Positions 7,240 through 15,540 of a stretch of 64,000 nucleotides of DNA are shown piece after piece. Source of the stretch: Solwaraspora sp. WMMD406 (GTDB lineage Bacteria; Actinomycetota; Actinomycetes; Mycobacteriales; Micromonosporaceae); NCBI RefSeq assembly GCF_029626025.1, contig NZ_JARUBF010000001.1, forward strand, positions 4,216,001 through 4,280,000, given 5' to 3'. The notes under the pieces were generated by a model. That model saw only the letters and a program-made list of their open reading frames with translations, did no database searches and was not told the DNA's origin. The translations under genes were made by a program, and so were the position numbers. The stretch's first letter is position 1. Every line of letters starts with the position of its first letter.

Positions 7240-8792
7240 CGGCACCCGCCCCGGGCGCCTTCGACGCCGCCCTGCTCGACCAGGCGGCCCGGCAGCCCCA
7301 CCGGCCGTTGTTCACCTTCGCCGGGCACGACACCGTCGACCGCGCCGAGTACGCCGAACTCGCCGGGCGGGCCGCCGCCGTGCTGGCCGCCGTCGGCGTC
7401 GGCCGGGGAGACCGGATCGCGGTGTGGGCCGAGAACAGCCTGGCCTGGTTGCTGCTGCTGGCCGCCGCCGCGTGGCGGGGCGCCACCCTGATCACCCTGC
7501 ACCCCGGACTGACCGAGCCCGAGGTCACCGCCGCACTGCGCCGCAGCGGCGCGCGCCGGGTGTTCGCCGCCGACCGGATCCGCGACCGGGACGCATACCA
7601 GATCGCGGTACGGGCCGCCGCGGTGCCGGTGACCCGGCTGGCCGGCGATCTCGGGCGTGGCGCGCTCGCGGCCGAACCCGGCTGGTCGGATCCGCCTCCC
7701 GCCCCGGCGGCCCGCCCCGACGAACCGCTCAACGTCCAGTTCACCTCCGGCTCGACCGGCCTTCCGAAACTCGTCGTCCTCACCGGGCGCAACCTGACCG
7801 CGAACGCGGCCTGGACCGCGCAGGCCGCCGGCCTCGTCGCCGACGACCGGATCGCCGGCCCGCTGCCGTTCGCGCACGCGGCCGGTCTGAGCAGCGGCGC
7901 GGTCCTGGCCGTCGTCACCGGCGCCCAGCTGGTCTCGGCTCCCCGGTTCCAACCCGACGTGGTGTTCGACGGGATCCAGCGGCACCGCTGCACCGTCATC
8001 CAGTTCGTGCCGACCATGGCGACGATGCTGATCGACCGGCTTGCCGAGCGACCCGGTCGGTGGGACGTCAGCAGCCTGCGTCGGGGATTCCTCGGCGGTG
8101 CCACCTGCCCGCCGGCGCTGCGCGACCGGGTCAAGCGGGAACTCGGCCTGCGTCGGCTGGTGGTGGTCTACGGCCAGACCGAAGCCGGACCGACGATCAG
8201 CGTCGATCCCGACGACGACACCTGCCGACCCGCCGGAACCACCGTCGGGCGGGTGCTCCCACAGTTGCGGGCCCGAGTGGTCACGCCGGGCGGCGGTCTG
8301 CCAGTGCCCGCTGGAGCCGAGGGCGAACTGCAGGTACGCGGTGAATCGGTGACCGTCGGCTATCTCGACGACGAGGTCGCCACTCGGGAGGCGATCAACC
8401 CCGACGGCTGGTTGCGGACCGGCGATCTCGCCCGGTTGGCGACGGACGGCACCGTCACCCTGACCGGCCGGGTACGCGAGCTGATCATCCGGGGTGGCGA
8501 GAACGTCAGCCCGGCCGAGGTGGAGTCCGTACTGCTGGAGCAGGCCGGGGTCAGCCAGGCCTGCGTGGTGGGGGTGGCGTCGCCACGTTGGGGCGAGGAA
8601 GTCGGCGCGGCGCTGGTCGCGGCGGCCGGCGCGGAACTGTCCACCGACCAGCTGGCCGAAGCCGCCGCCGCCAGGCTGACCCGCTACAAGACCCCCACCC
8701 GGTGGCGGGTCGTCGACCGGCTGCCACTGCTGCCGTCCGGCAAAGTCGACCGGCTCGCCGTGGCGAGCCTGCTCGCCGGGGAGTCCGGATGA
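7236..8792 (+). CDS. AMP-forming acyl-CoA synthetase/ligase family protein
   Basis: ATG 7236 overlaps the hyuA stop (ATGA) and gives 518 residues. ANL-superfamily core motifs are present: FTSGSTGLPK (A3) at about 169-178, YGQTEAGP (A5), GWLRTGDLA (A7), GRVRELIIRGGENVSPAE (A8) and the catalytic Lys in LPSGKVDR near residue 501. Such enzymes activate a carboxylate as the acyl-AMP and usually pass it to CoA. Linker motifs favour an aliphatic or aryl acyl-CoA ligase over an adenylation domain, since no carrier protein is nearby. It probably activates an acid handled by the left operon. The substrate is unknown. Confidence 0.85.
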   Translation: MTAPAPGAFDAALLDQAARQPHRPLFTFAGHDTVDRAEYAELAGRAAAVLAAVGVGRGDRIAVWAENSLAWLLLLAAAAWRGATLITLHPGLTEPEVTAALRRSGARRVFAADRIRDRDAYQIAVRAAAVPVTRLAGDLGRGALAAEPGWSDPPPAPAARPDEPLNVQFTSGSTGLPKLVVLTGRNLTANAAWTAQAAGLVADDRIAGPLPFAHAAGLSSGAVLAVVTGAQLVSAPRFQPDVVFDGIQRHRCTVIQFVPTMATMLIDRLAERPGRWDVSSLRRGFLGGATCPPALRDRVKRELGLRRLVVVYGQTEAGPTISVDPDDDTCRPAGTTVGRVLPQLRARVVTPGGGLPVPAGAEGELQVRGESVTVGYLDDEVATREAINPDGWLRTGDLARLATDGTVTLTGRVRELIIRGGENVSPAEVESVLLEQAGVSQACVVGVASPRWGEEVGAALVAAAGAELSTDQLAEAAAARLTRYKTPTRWRVVDRLPLLPSGKVDRLAVASLLAGESG

Positions 8793-10150
8793 ATCCGCTG
8801 AACTCGTGCTTCCTCGATTCGCTCACCGTGACCAGCTTCTTCGGCAACGCCGAGATGCGGGCGGTCTTCAACGACCGGCAGCTGATGCAGTCCTGGCTCG
8901 ACGTCGAGGCGACGCTGGCCCAGGCCCAGGCGGAGCTGGGGATCATCCCGAGCGTCGCCGCCGAGACGATCACCGAAGCGGCCCGGGTCGAGCGTCTGGA
9001 TTTGGCGGCGGTGTCGGCCGACGCCGCCGACACCGTCCATCCCCTGGTGCCGTTGATCCGGGCGTTGACCAGGGCCGCCGGTACGGACGCCGGCCGGTAC
9101 GTCCACCTCGGCGCCACCACCCAGGACGTGATGGACACCGGGTTCGTCCTGCGTGCCCGCGCCGGGCTGGACATCGTCGGCGGACAACTCGACGAACTCG
9201 TCCGGGTGCTGCGCAGGCACGCCCTGCGGCACCGCGACACGGTGATGGCCGCCCGTACCCACGGCCAGCAGGCGCTGCCGACCACGTTCGGGCTGCGCGC
9301 CGCCGTGTGGCAGACCGAACTGCAGCGGCACCGGGAACGGCTCGCCCAGCTCAGACCACGACTGCTGGTGACAAGCATGGGCGGGGCCGCCGGCACCATG
9401 GCCGGCTACGGGCCCCGTGCCTTCGAGCTGGAACGGGCGGTCGCCGCGCGGCTGGGCCTCGGCGTGGCACCGACTCCCTGGCACGCGACCCCCGACCGCC
9501 TCGTCGAATGCCTGACCCTGCTCGGCCTGATCGCCGCCAGCGCGGAGAAGCTCGCCCGCGAGGTGTACTTCCTCGGCCGTACCGAGATCGGCGAGGCGCA
9601 CGAACCCCAGCGCGACAGCCAGGTCGGCAGCAGCACCATGCCGCACAAACGCAATCCGATCCGATGCGAGGCCGTCATCGCCGCGGCGAGCACCTTGCGG
9701 GCCCAGGTGCCGTTGGCGATCCAGACCATGGTCGCCCAGGACGACCGGGACATGGGGGTCGGGATGACCCTGTGGAAGCTGCTGCCGGAGTGCTTCATCC
9801 TGATCGGCGGTGCGCTGCAGCGGCTCACCGAGGTCTTCACCGGCCTGCGCGTCGACCCGGCCCGGATGCGCGCCAACCTCGCGGCGACCGGCGGCCTGGT
9901 GCTGTCCGAAGCCGTGATGCTGCGACTGGCCGGCCCGCTGGGTCGCGAGCCGGCCCACCACCTGGTGATGGGCATCGTGCGGGACAGCCTCGACACCGGC
10001 CGCTCCTTCGGCGACCTGCTGCGCGCCGACCGGCAGGTGACGGCGGTGCTGTCCCACGCCGAACTGGACAACCTGCTGGATCCGCTGAGCTACGTCGGCC
10101 ATGCCGCGGCGCTGGTGGACCGTGCCCTGCTGACCTCGGAGGCGACTTGA
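8789..10150 (+). CDS. Fumarase/adenylosuccinate lyase superfamily protein (PcaB-like)
   Basis: This 453-residue protein begins at ATG 8789, overlapping the ligase stop by four bases. It carries the superfamily signature GSSTMPHKRNP near residue 280, whose Ser loop supplies the catalytic base, plus the conserved HLGATTQDVMDTG and RTHGQQALPTTFG regions. The length and the motif wording fit adenylosuccinate lyase or 3-carboxy-cis,cis-muconate cycloisomerase (PcaB). A housekeeping purB is not expected in a catabolic operon, so a PcaB-like cycloisomerase, or an amine/ammonia lyase acting on an aminated or carboxylated intermediate, is more likely. The real reaction is not established. Confidence 0.82.
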   Translation: MNPLNSCFLDSLTVTSFFGNAEMRAVFNDRQLMQSWLDVEATLAQAQAELGIIPSVAAETITEAARVERLDLAAVSADAADTVHPLVPLIRALTRAAGTDAGRYVHLGATTQDVMDTGFVLRARAGLDIVGGQLDELVRVLRRHALRHRDTVMAARTHGQQALPTTFGLRAAVWQTELQRHRERLAQLRPRLLVTSMGGAAGTMAGYGPRAFELERAVAARLGLGVAPTPWHATPDRLVECLTLLGLIAASAEKLAREVYFLGRTEIGEAHEPQRDSQVGSSTMPHKRNPIRCEAVIAAASTLRAQVPLAIQTMVAQDDRDMGVGMTLWKLLPECFILIGGALQRLTEVFTGLRVDPARMRANLAATGGLVLSEAVMLRLAGPLGREPAHHLVMGIVRDSLDTGRSFGDLLRADRQVTAVLSHAELDNLLDPLSYVGHAAALVDRALLTSEAT

Positions 10151-10890
10151 CCCCCTCGGTGACCTTGCACCGCGACGGCCGACTGGCCACCGTCACCCTG
10201 CGTCGACCCGACCGGCGCAACAGCTTCGACCTGGCCATGCTCGCCCGCTTCGAGGAGGTGCTGCATCTGCTCGGCCAGGACACCGACACCGACGTGGTGG
10301 TCCTCACCGGCGCGGGCAGCGCGTTCTGCGCCGGGACCGACCTGGACGAACTGGCCACCCTGGACGTCGCCACCACGATGGCGGTGCAGCGTCGGACGGC
10401 CGACCTGGTGGAGCGGTGGTACCGGCTGGAGCAGACCACCGTGACCGTGTTCAACGGACCCGCGATCGGTTCCGGCGCGGTCCTCGGCCTCGCCAGTGAC
10501 CTGCGGGTCGCCGCCGACAGCTGCTTCTTCAGCTTTCCGGAGGTGACCTTCGGGATTCCGTTGACGTGGAGCGGGATGGCCATCCTGGCCGACCTGGTCG
10601 GCGCGGACCGGGCCAAACGGTGGCTGCTGCTCGGGGAGCGGATCGAACCGGCGCGGCTGCGCGCGCTCGAACTGGTGACCGACGTGGTCCCGGTCGACCA
10701 GCTCGACGCCGCCCGGGCCGCGTTGTCGGACCGGCTGCTGTCGGTGTCGCCGGTGGGCCGGTCGATGACCAAACGCGCGGCTCGGCTGGCCGGGCCCCGG
10801 TTCGAAGCGGCCGCCGCCGACTCCTACCTGGGAGCGCTCAGCGTCGCGCTGCGCCCACCCGGCGACTATCCGAAGGGGACAGCCCGGTGA
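10147..10890 (+). CDS. Enoyl-CoA hydratase/isomerase family protein
   Basis: The protein is a crotonase-fold enzyme of 247 residues if it starts at TTG 10147, which forms a TTGA overlap with the lyase stop and has GGAGG four bases upstream. GTG 10159 is an alternative. Oxyanion-hole segments are visible as AFCAGTDLDEL and NGPAIGSGAVLGLASDLR. It should act on an acyl-CoA thioester such as the one made by the ligase encoded at 7236, by hydration, isomerisation or C-C hydrolysis. The residues that separate these activities cannot be assigned by eye. It is the seventh gene of the left operon. Confidence 0.82.
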   Translation: MTPSVTLHRDGRLATVTLRRPDRRNSFDLAMLARFEEVLHLLGQDTDTDVVVLTGAGSAFCAGTDLDELATLDVATTMAVQRRTADLVERWYRLEQTTVTVFNGPAIGSGAVLGLASDLRVAADSCFFSFPEVTFGIPLTWSGMAILADLVGADRAKRWLLLGERIEPARLRALELVTDVVPVDQLDAARAALSDRLLSVSPVGRSMTKRAARLAGPRFEAAAADSYLGALSVALRPPGDYPKGTAR

Positions 10891-12545
10891 AGGTCTACCA
10901 GGCGATCGCCGATGCGCTGGTCGAGCAGGGTGTCGACACCGTGTTCGGGCTGCTCGGCGACGCCAACATGTTCCTGGTCGCCGACCTGGTGCGGCGACAC
11001 GGCGTACGGTTCGTCGCGGCCCGCGACGAGAACGCCGCCGTGATGATGGCCGACGGCTGGGCCCGGGCCACCGGCCGCTGCGCCGTCGCCACGGTCACCC
11101 AGGGGCCCGGACTGGCGGTGGCCGGCCCGGCGTTGACCATCGCCCGGCAGGCCGGGACACCGCTGGTCCTGCTCGCCGGGGACACCCCGACGGCCGACCC
11201 GCTGCATGTGCAGAACTTCGAGCAGCAGCCGTTCGCGCTCGCGACCGCCGGTACGTTCGTGCCGGTCCGCTCGCCGGCCACCGTCAGCCGCGACGTGACC
11301 ATCGCCTTTCGGGACGCGAACCGGCTGCCCGGCCCGGTGGTGCTCAACGCCGCGATGGACCTGCAGGACCTCGACGCCGGGCCGGCTGACGCCGGAGACG
11401 TCAGCCGGCCCGGCGTCGACCAGCTGGGTGCCGTCGTACCGCCCCGGCCGCCGGCTGCCGTCGCGCCCGATCCGGACGCGCTGGCGGCCTTGGCCGACCG
11501 GATCCGCGCCGCCCGCCGTCCGGTGCTGCTGGCCGGACGCGGTGCCGAGCACGCCGCCGCCGAGCTGGTCGAACTGGCTGACCGCGCCGGCGCCGTGCTG
11601 ACCACCAGCCTGATGGCGGCCGGCCTGTTCACGGGCCACCCGTACTACCTGGGGGTGGCCGGTGGCCTGGCTCGCCCGCTGACCCGGCGACTGCTCGGTC
11701 GGGCCGATCTGGTGCTGACCGTCGGCGCCGGCCTCAATCGGTGGACCACCGACCACGGACGGCTGTTTCCCCTGGCCGAGGTGTACAGCGTCGATCAGGA
11801 CGGCGCGGCGATCGGTGCCCGGTGGCCGGTGGCCGGTGGGGTGGTCGGCGACGCCCGGATCGCGGCGGCCGCGCTCACCTCGTTACTACCGGCCGAGCCG
11901 CCGGCCCGCGACGACTGGCGGTCACCGCGCCTGGCCACGGCGATCCGCGAGGCGGATCCGTTCGACCGACTACCACCGGCGCGGGCCGGTGCCGACGGCG
12001 TCGACCCCCGACGGCTGATGGCGATCTGCGCCCGCCGGCTGCCCCCGGCACGCACCACCGTGGTCGGCGTCGGCCACTTCGGGGGGTGGCCGAACCTCTA
12101 CCTGGATTCCCCGGCCGTGGACCGGGCGCTGATCGCCCCGTGGGAGTTCGGCAGCATCGGCGTCGGGCTGCCGTACGCGATCGGCGCGGCAGTCGGCCGT
12201 CCCGAACGACCGGTCGTCGCCTTCGAAGGTGACGGCAGCCTGCTGACCGCGCTCGGTGAGCTGGACACGCTGGCACGACTGGCGGTACCGGTCCTGGTGA
12301 TGATCCTGGACGATTCGGCGTACGGCGCGGAGGTGCGCAAACTACGTCCGCGCGGCGCGGACGTGCGACTGGCGCGGTTCCCGTCGCGGGATCTGGCCGC
12401 TGTGGCCACCGCGTTGGGGGTGCCGGCGCTGCGGGCCCGGGACGAGGCGGAGGTCGAGGCGGCACTCGACCAACTGCTGCCGGTGACCGGGCCGGCTCTG
12501 GTGCAGGTGAGGATCGATCCGGATGTCGTACAGACGCATTTCTGA
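10887..12545 (+). CDS. Thiamine-diphosphate-dependent enzyme (acetolactate-synthase-like)
   Basis: GTG 10887 overlaps the previous stop (GTGA), giving 552 residues. The N-terminal PYR domain has the catalytic Glu in ARDENAAVMMADGWAR (about residue 48). The C-terminal PP domain has the ThDP/Mg motif beginning GDGSLLTALGELD near residue 448, closing with DDSAYG where many relatives have NN. The family covers acetolactate synthase, benzoylformate decarboxylase, oxalyl-CoA decarboxylase and 2-hydroxyacyl-CoA lyases. Sitting last in the operon after a CoA ligase and a crotonase, it may decarboxylate or ligate a 2-keto acid or cleave a 2-hydroxyacyl-CoA. Substrate unknown. Confidence 0.85.
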   Translation: MKVYQAIADALVEQGVDTVFGLLGDANMFLVADLVRRHGVRFVAARDENAAVMMADGWARATGRCAVATVTQGPGLAVAGPALTIARQAGTPLVLLAGDTPTADPLHVQNFEQQPFALATAGTFVPVRSPATVSRDVTIAFRDANRLPGPVVLNAAMDLQDLDAGPADAGDVSRPGVDQLGAVVPPRPPAAVAPDPDALAALADRIRAARRPVLLAGRGAEHAAAELVELADRAGAVLTTSLMAAGLFTGHPYYLGVAGGLARPLTRRLLGRADLVLTVGAGLNRWTTDHGRLFPLAEVYSVDQDGAAIGARWPVAGGVVGDARIAAAALTSLLPAEPPARDDWRSPRLATAIREADPFDRLPPARAGADGVDPRRLMAICARRLPPARTTVVGVGHFGGWPNLYLDSPAVDRALIAPWEFGSIGVGLPYAIGAAVGRPERPVVAFEGDGSLLTALGELDTLARLAVPVLVMILDDSAYGAEVRKLRPRGADVRLARFPSRDLAAVATALGVPALRARDEAEVEAALDQLLPVTGPALVQVRIDPDVVQTHF

Positions 12546-12597
12546 GCGGGTGCCGCTGGTGCTCCCGGCGCGTGCCACCGGTGCGCACCGCGAACGG

Positions 12598-13404
12598 CTA
12601 GCTGCCCCAGATGTCGCCGACGCCGTAGCCGAGTTGCCGGGACAGTTCGTCAGCGGTGCGTACGGCGGCGGCGGCGAGTTCGGCCACCTGTGCGTCGTCG
12701 GTGAGCCGGAAGATCGGCCCGGACACGCTGATCGAGGCGGTGACCACACCGAGCCGGTCCCGCACCGGCGCGGCGACCACCCGCAGACCTTCCTCGCTCT
12801 CCTCGTCGTTGAGGGCCCAGCCGCGCCGACGGACCTCGGCCAGGTCGGCGAGGAAGGTGTCGATGTCGGTGATGGTGTGTGGGGTCAGCGGAGTCCAGCG
12901 CGCGTCGGCGAGCAGCTCGCGGACCTGCTCGTCGTCCAGGTCGATCAGCAGTGCCTTGCCGGCGGCGCTGCACCAGAGCGGGATCCGCCGGCCGAGCCGG
13001 GAGACGAGTTGCAGGCTGTGCGACCCGGTGATCAGGTCGATCGAGATGGCGTCGAGGCCGTCCCGGATCGCCAGGTTGACCGACTCGCCCTGCTCGTCGG
13101 CGAGTTGTCGCAGCAACGGTCGGGCGACGGCGTGCATGTCGAGCCCGGCCAGGAATCGGGCACCCAGGTCGAACACGGTGACGCCGAGCCGGTACGTGCC
13201 GGTCTCCTCGTTGCGCTGCAGGAATCCGGCGTCGGCCAGGGCGCGGAACAGTCGGCTGGCGGTCGACTTGTGCAGACCCAGCTCGCGACTGACGTCACTG
13301 ACCTTGCGTTCGGGGGCGTCGCGCCGGAAGGCGAGCAGCACGCTGAGAGCGCGGTCGAGCGCCTGGGTGCCCGACTCCCGGCCGGGCTCGGTGACAGATG
13401 CCAT
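12598..13404 (-). CDS. IclR-family transcriptional regulator
   Basis: This 268-residue regulator has an N-terminal winged helix (ALDRALSVLLAF, then SRELGLHKSTASRLFRALADAGFLQRN at about 40-65) and a C-terminal IclR effector domain (VNLAIRDGLDAISIDLITG, AAGKALLIDL). ATG 13404 is preceded by GAGGTGGG at good spacing; an upstream in-frame start at 13437 has no ribosome site and lies in the AT-rich promoter region. IclR proteins commonly control aromatic degradation (PcaR, PobR, CatR types). It lies between the two catabolic operons and diverges from the hyuB-amn-BMC operon, so it is the likely substrate-responsive switch for one or both. Confidence 0.9.
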   Translation of the reverse strand: MASVTEPGRESGTQALDRALSVLLAFRRDAPERKVSDVSRELGLHKSTASRLFRALADAGFLQRNEETGTYRLGVTVFDLGARFLAGLDMHAVARPLLRQLADEQGESVNLAIRDGLDAISIDLITGSHSLQLVSRLGRRIPLWCSAAGKALLIDLDDEQVRELLADARWTPLTPHTITDIDTFLADLAEVRRRGWALNDEESEEGLRVVAAPVRDRLGVVTASISVSGPIFRLTDDAQVAELAAAAVRTADELSRQLGYGVGDIWGS

Positions 13405-13512
13405 CTTGCTTCCCACCTCTACGGTTGCTAGGTTCATAATATAACACTAGACCCATATTCTGGTCCACAGCTGCCTGACGCCCGCCCCGGAACCCGTTGC
13501 GAGGTCTACCGC
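13405..13512. promoter_or_regulatory. Divergent promoter/operator region, iclR and hyuB-amn-BMC operon
   Basis: Bases 13424-13461 are an AT-rich island in otherwise GC-rich DNA, with candidate -10 boxes in both directions (TATTCT 13456-13461 rightward; TATTAT within 13433-13445 leftward). Two 8-mers in it, CTAGGTTC (13428-13435) and CCCATATT (13452-13459), recur as reverse complements in front of the left operon (2390-2397 and 2404-2411). They are candidates for shared IclR-type regulator contacts. Confidence 0.5.
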
Positions 13513-15540
13513 ATGACCCTGAACCCCATCGATCTGGAGATCGTCACCGAAGGATTGATCTCGATCGTCCGGGAGATGCGCCAGACGATCTTCCGGACCG
13601 CGCACTCCCCGGTCATCGCCGACGCGCAGGACTTCTCCTGCGCGCTGTTCAACGCCGACGCGGAGATGGTCGCCCAGGGACGGGACATGCCAGGACACGT
13701 CATCGCGATGCCCGCCTCCGTCGCGGAGATCTTCACCGACTACCGGGACGAGTTCCGCCCCGGCGATCTCTACGTCGTCAACGACCCCTACCGGGGCGGC
13801 AGCCACCTCAACGACGTGACCCTCATCAGCCCGGTCTTCGTCGACGACGAACTGTTCCTCTTCCCGTGCGTACGGATGCACTGGGCCGACATCGGCGGAA
13901 TGACCCCCGGCAGCGTCTCCGGCCAGGCGACCGAGATCCTGCAGGAAGGCCTGCGGATCCCACCGATCCGGCTCATCGACGCCGGGCGGGACAACGTCGC
14001 GGCCATGCGCGTCCTGTTCGCCAACGTCCGGATGGCCGACGAACGCCGCGGCGACCTCGAATCCAGCATCGCCGCCTGCCACACCGCACAGCGCCGACTG
14101 CACGAACTCGTCGACCGCCACGGCAAAGACCTCATCGACGCGTGCGTGGCCGCCAACATGGACCGCACCGAACGGCGGCTGCGCGACCGAATCCGCGACC
14201 TGCCGGACGGCACCTACCACTACGAGGACTACCTCGACCTCTACACCGACGGCGACTACGACCCCGCCATGGTGCGGTGCGCGCTGACCGTCGCCGACAC
14301 CCAGATCCTCGCCGACTTCCGTGGCTCCTCACCGCAGGTCGCCGCCGTGGTCAACTCGTCGCTGGCGATGACCACCGCCGGGGTGTTCATCGCCGTCAAA
14401 TCCGCGCTCGACCCCGGCGGACTGGTCAACCACGGCGCATTCCGGCCCCTGACCGTACACACCGACCCCGGCACCGTCGTGCACGTCACCTACCCCGCCC
14501 CGGCCAACGCCCACAGCGAAGTCCGCAAACGAGTCATCTCCGCGGTCATGGCGGCACTCAGCCAGGTGGCACCCACCCTGATCGCCGCCGACCAGTTCGG
14601 CACCACCTTCCAGAACCTGATCGGCGGCGTCGACGACCACACCGGACGTCCGTACCTCTACTACGACTACCCGGCCGGCGGCAACGGCGGCTTCCTGGAA
14701 GCCGACGGACCCAGCGCGATGAACCCGGTCGACCTCGGCGACATCTCCACCATCCAATCCGTCGAACGCCTGGAGACCGAGATCCCGATCCGAGTCGAGG
14801 CCTGCGAACTACGCCCCGGATCCTGCGGCGACGGCCAACGGCGCGGCGGCTTCGGCACCCGACGCGCCACCCGACTGCTCGCCAGCCACGGCGCCTACTC
14901 CGTCCAGACCGACCGCACCACCGTCGCGCCGTACGGGCTGTCACTCGGCGCTCCCGGCGCCCCGACCTCGACCTACCTCGACCGCGACGGGCAACGGATC
15001 GACTTCGACACCCCCGGCAAGGTCGCCGGATACCGGATGCGCGAAGGCGACATCCTGGTGATGGAATCCGCCGGCGGCGGCGGATGGCGCGACCCGCTGA
15101 CCCGCGACCCCGACCAGGTCGCCAACGACATCGGCGACGACTACCTCACCGCCGAACAGGCCCGCGACCGGTACGGCGTACTCGTCGACCCGACCGGCCA
15201 GGTCGACGAATCAGCGACCACAGCCACCCGGGAACGCCTTCGCGCGAACCGCCGCTGGCTGCGGGTCACGACCACCGACCTGCCCAGCCACACCGGCGTC
15301 CGGGGCCGCCAGCGGATCGTCTACAGCCACCCCGACGGACCGCCGGACGGCGCGCTGATCGAACTGCACGGCAACCACCCCGCCCCGTTACGCGCCTGGA
15401 TCCGCCACGACCCGTCCCTCGCCGCCGACCAGGTCGCGCTCGACCCCGACGGCCTGCGGATCCTCGGCACCGACCCGGGCGACCGATCCTTCGTCCGCGT
15501 CCTGGCCGACCCCCGAACACCGACCGGAGGCCCGCGATGA
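13513..15540 (+). CDS. hyuB: Hydantoinase B/oxoprolinase family protein
   Basis: This 675-residue protein begins at ATG 13513 behind GAGGT. It has the HyuB family start DLEIVTEGLISIVREM, the segment FSCALFNADAEMVAQG, VNDPYRGGSHLNDVTLI and a Gly-rich region (AGGNGGFLEADG). HyuB works with HyuA in ATP-dependent ring opening or carboxylation; the partner hyuA lies about 8 kb upstream in the left operon. As first gene of the amn-BMC operon it may generate the aminophenol from a cyclic precursor, for example by opening a fused lactam or carbamate ring. That role is inference. A third subunit, found in acetone/acetophenone carboxylases, is not present. Confidence 0.88.
   Translation: MTLNPIDLEIVTEGLISIVREMRQTIFRTAHSPVIADAQDFSCALFNADAEMVAQGRDMPGHVIAMPASVAEIFTDYRDEFRPGDLYVVNDPYRGGSHLNDVTLISPVFVDDELFLFPCVRMHWADIGGMTPGSVSGQATEILQEGLRIPPIRLIDAGRDNVAAMRVLFANVRMADERRGDLESSIAACHTAQRRLHELVDRHGKDLIDACVAANMDRTERRLRDRIRDLPDGTYHYEDYLDLYTDGDYDPAMVRCALTVADTQILADFRGSSPQVAAVVNSSLAMTTAGVFIAVKSALDPGGLVNHGAFRPLTVHTDPGTVVHVTYPAPANAHSEVRKRVISAVMAALSQVAPTLIAADQFGTTFQNLIGGVDDHTGRPYLYYDYPAGGNGGFLEADGPSAMNPVDLGDISTIQSVERLETEIPIRVEACELRPGSCGDGQRRGGFGTRRATRLLASHGAYSVQTDRTTVAPYGLSLGAPGAPTSTYLDRDGQRIDFDTPGKVAGYRMREGDILVMESAGGGGWRDPLTRDPDQVANDIGDDYLTAEQARDRYGVLVDPTGQVDESATTATRERLRANRRWLRVTTTDLPSHTGVRGRQRIVYSHPDGPPDGALIELHGNHPAPLRAWIRHDPSLAADQVALDPDGLRILGTDPGDRSFVRVLADPRTPTGGPR

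Noticed and set aside
5095-7245. 716-codon minus-strand frame opposite hyuA
   Set aside because: It mirrors a clear HyuA protein and its Gly/Val/Asp-rich translation has no domain, typical of antisense frames in high-GC DNA.
8789-10150. Calling the lyase a housekeeping adenylosuccinate lyase (purB)
   Set aside because: It is translationally coupled inside a catabolic operon, so a PcaB-like or other lyase role is more likely; kept at superfamily level.
13405-13437. Start of the IclR regulator at ATG 13437
   Set aside because: No ribosome site and it lies in the AT-rich divergent promoter; ATG 13404 has GAGGTGGG at good spacing.
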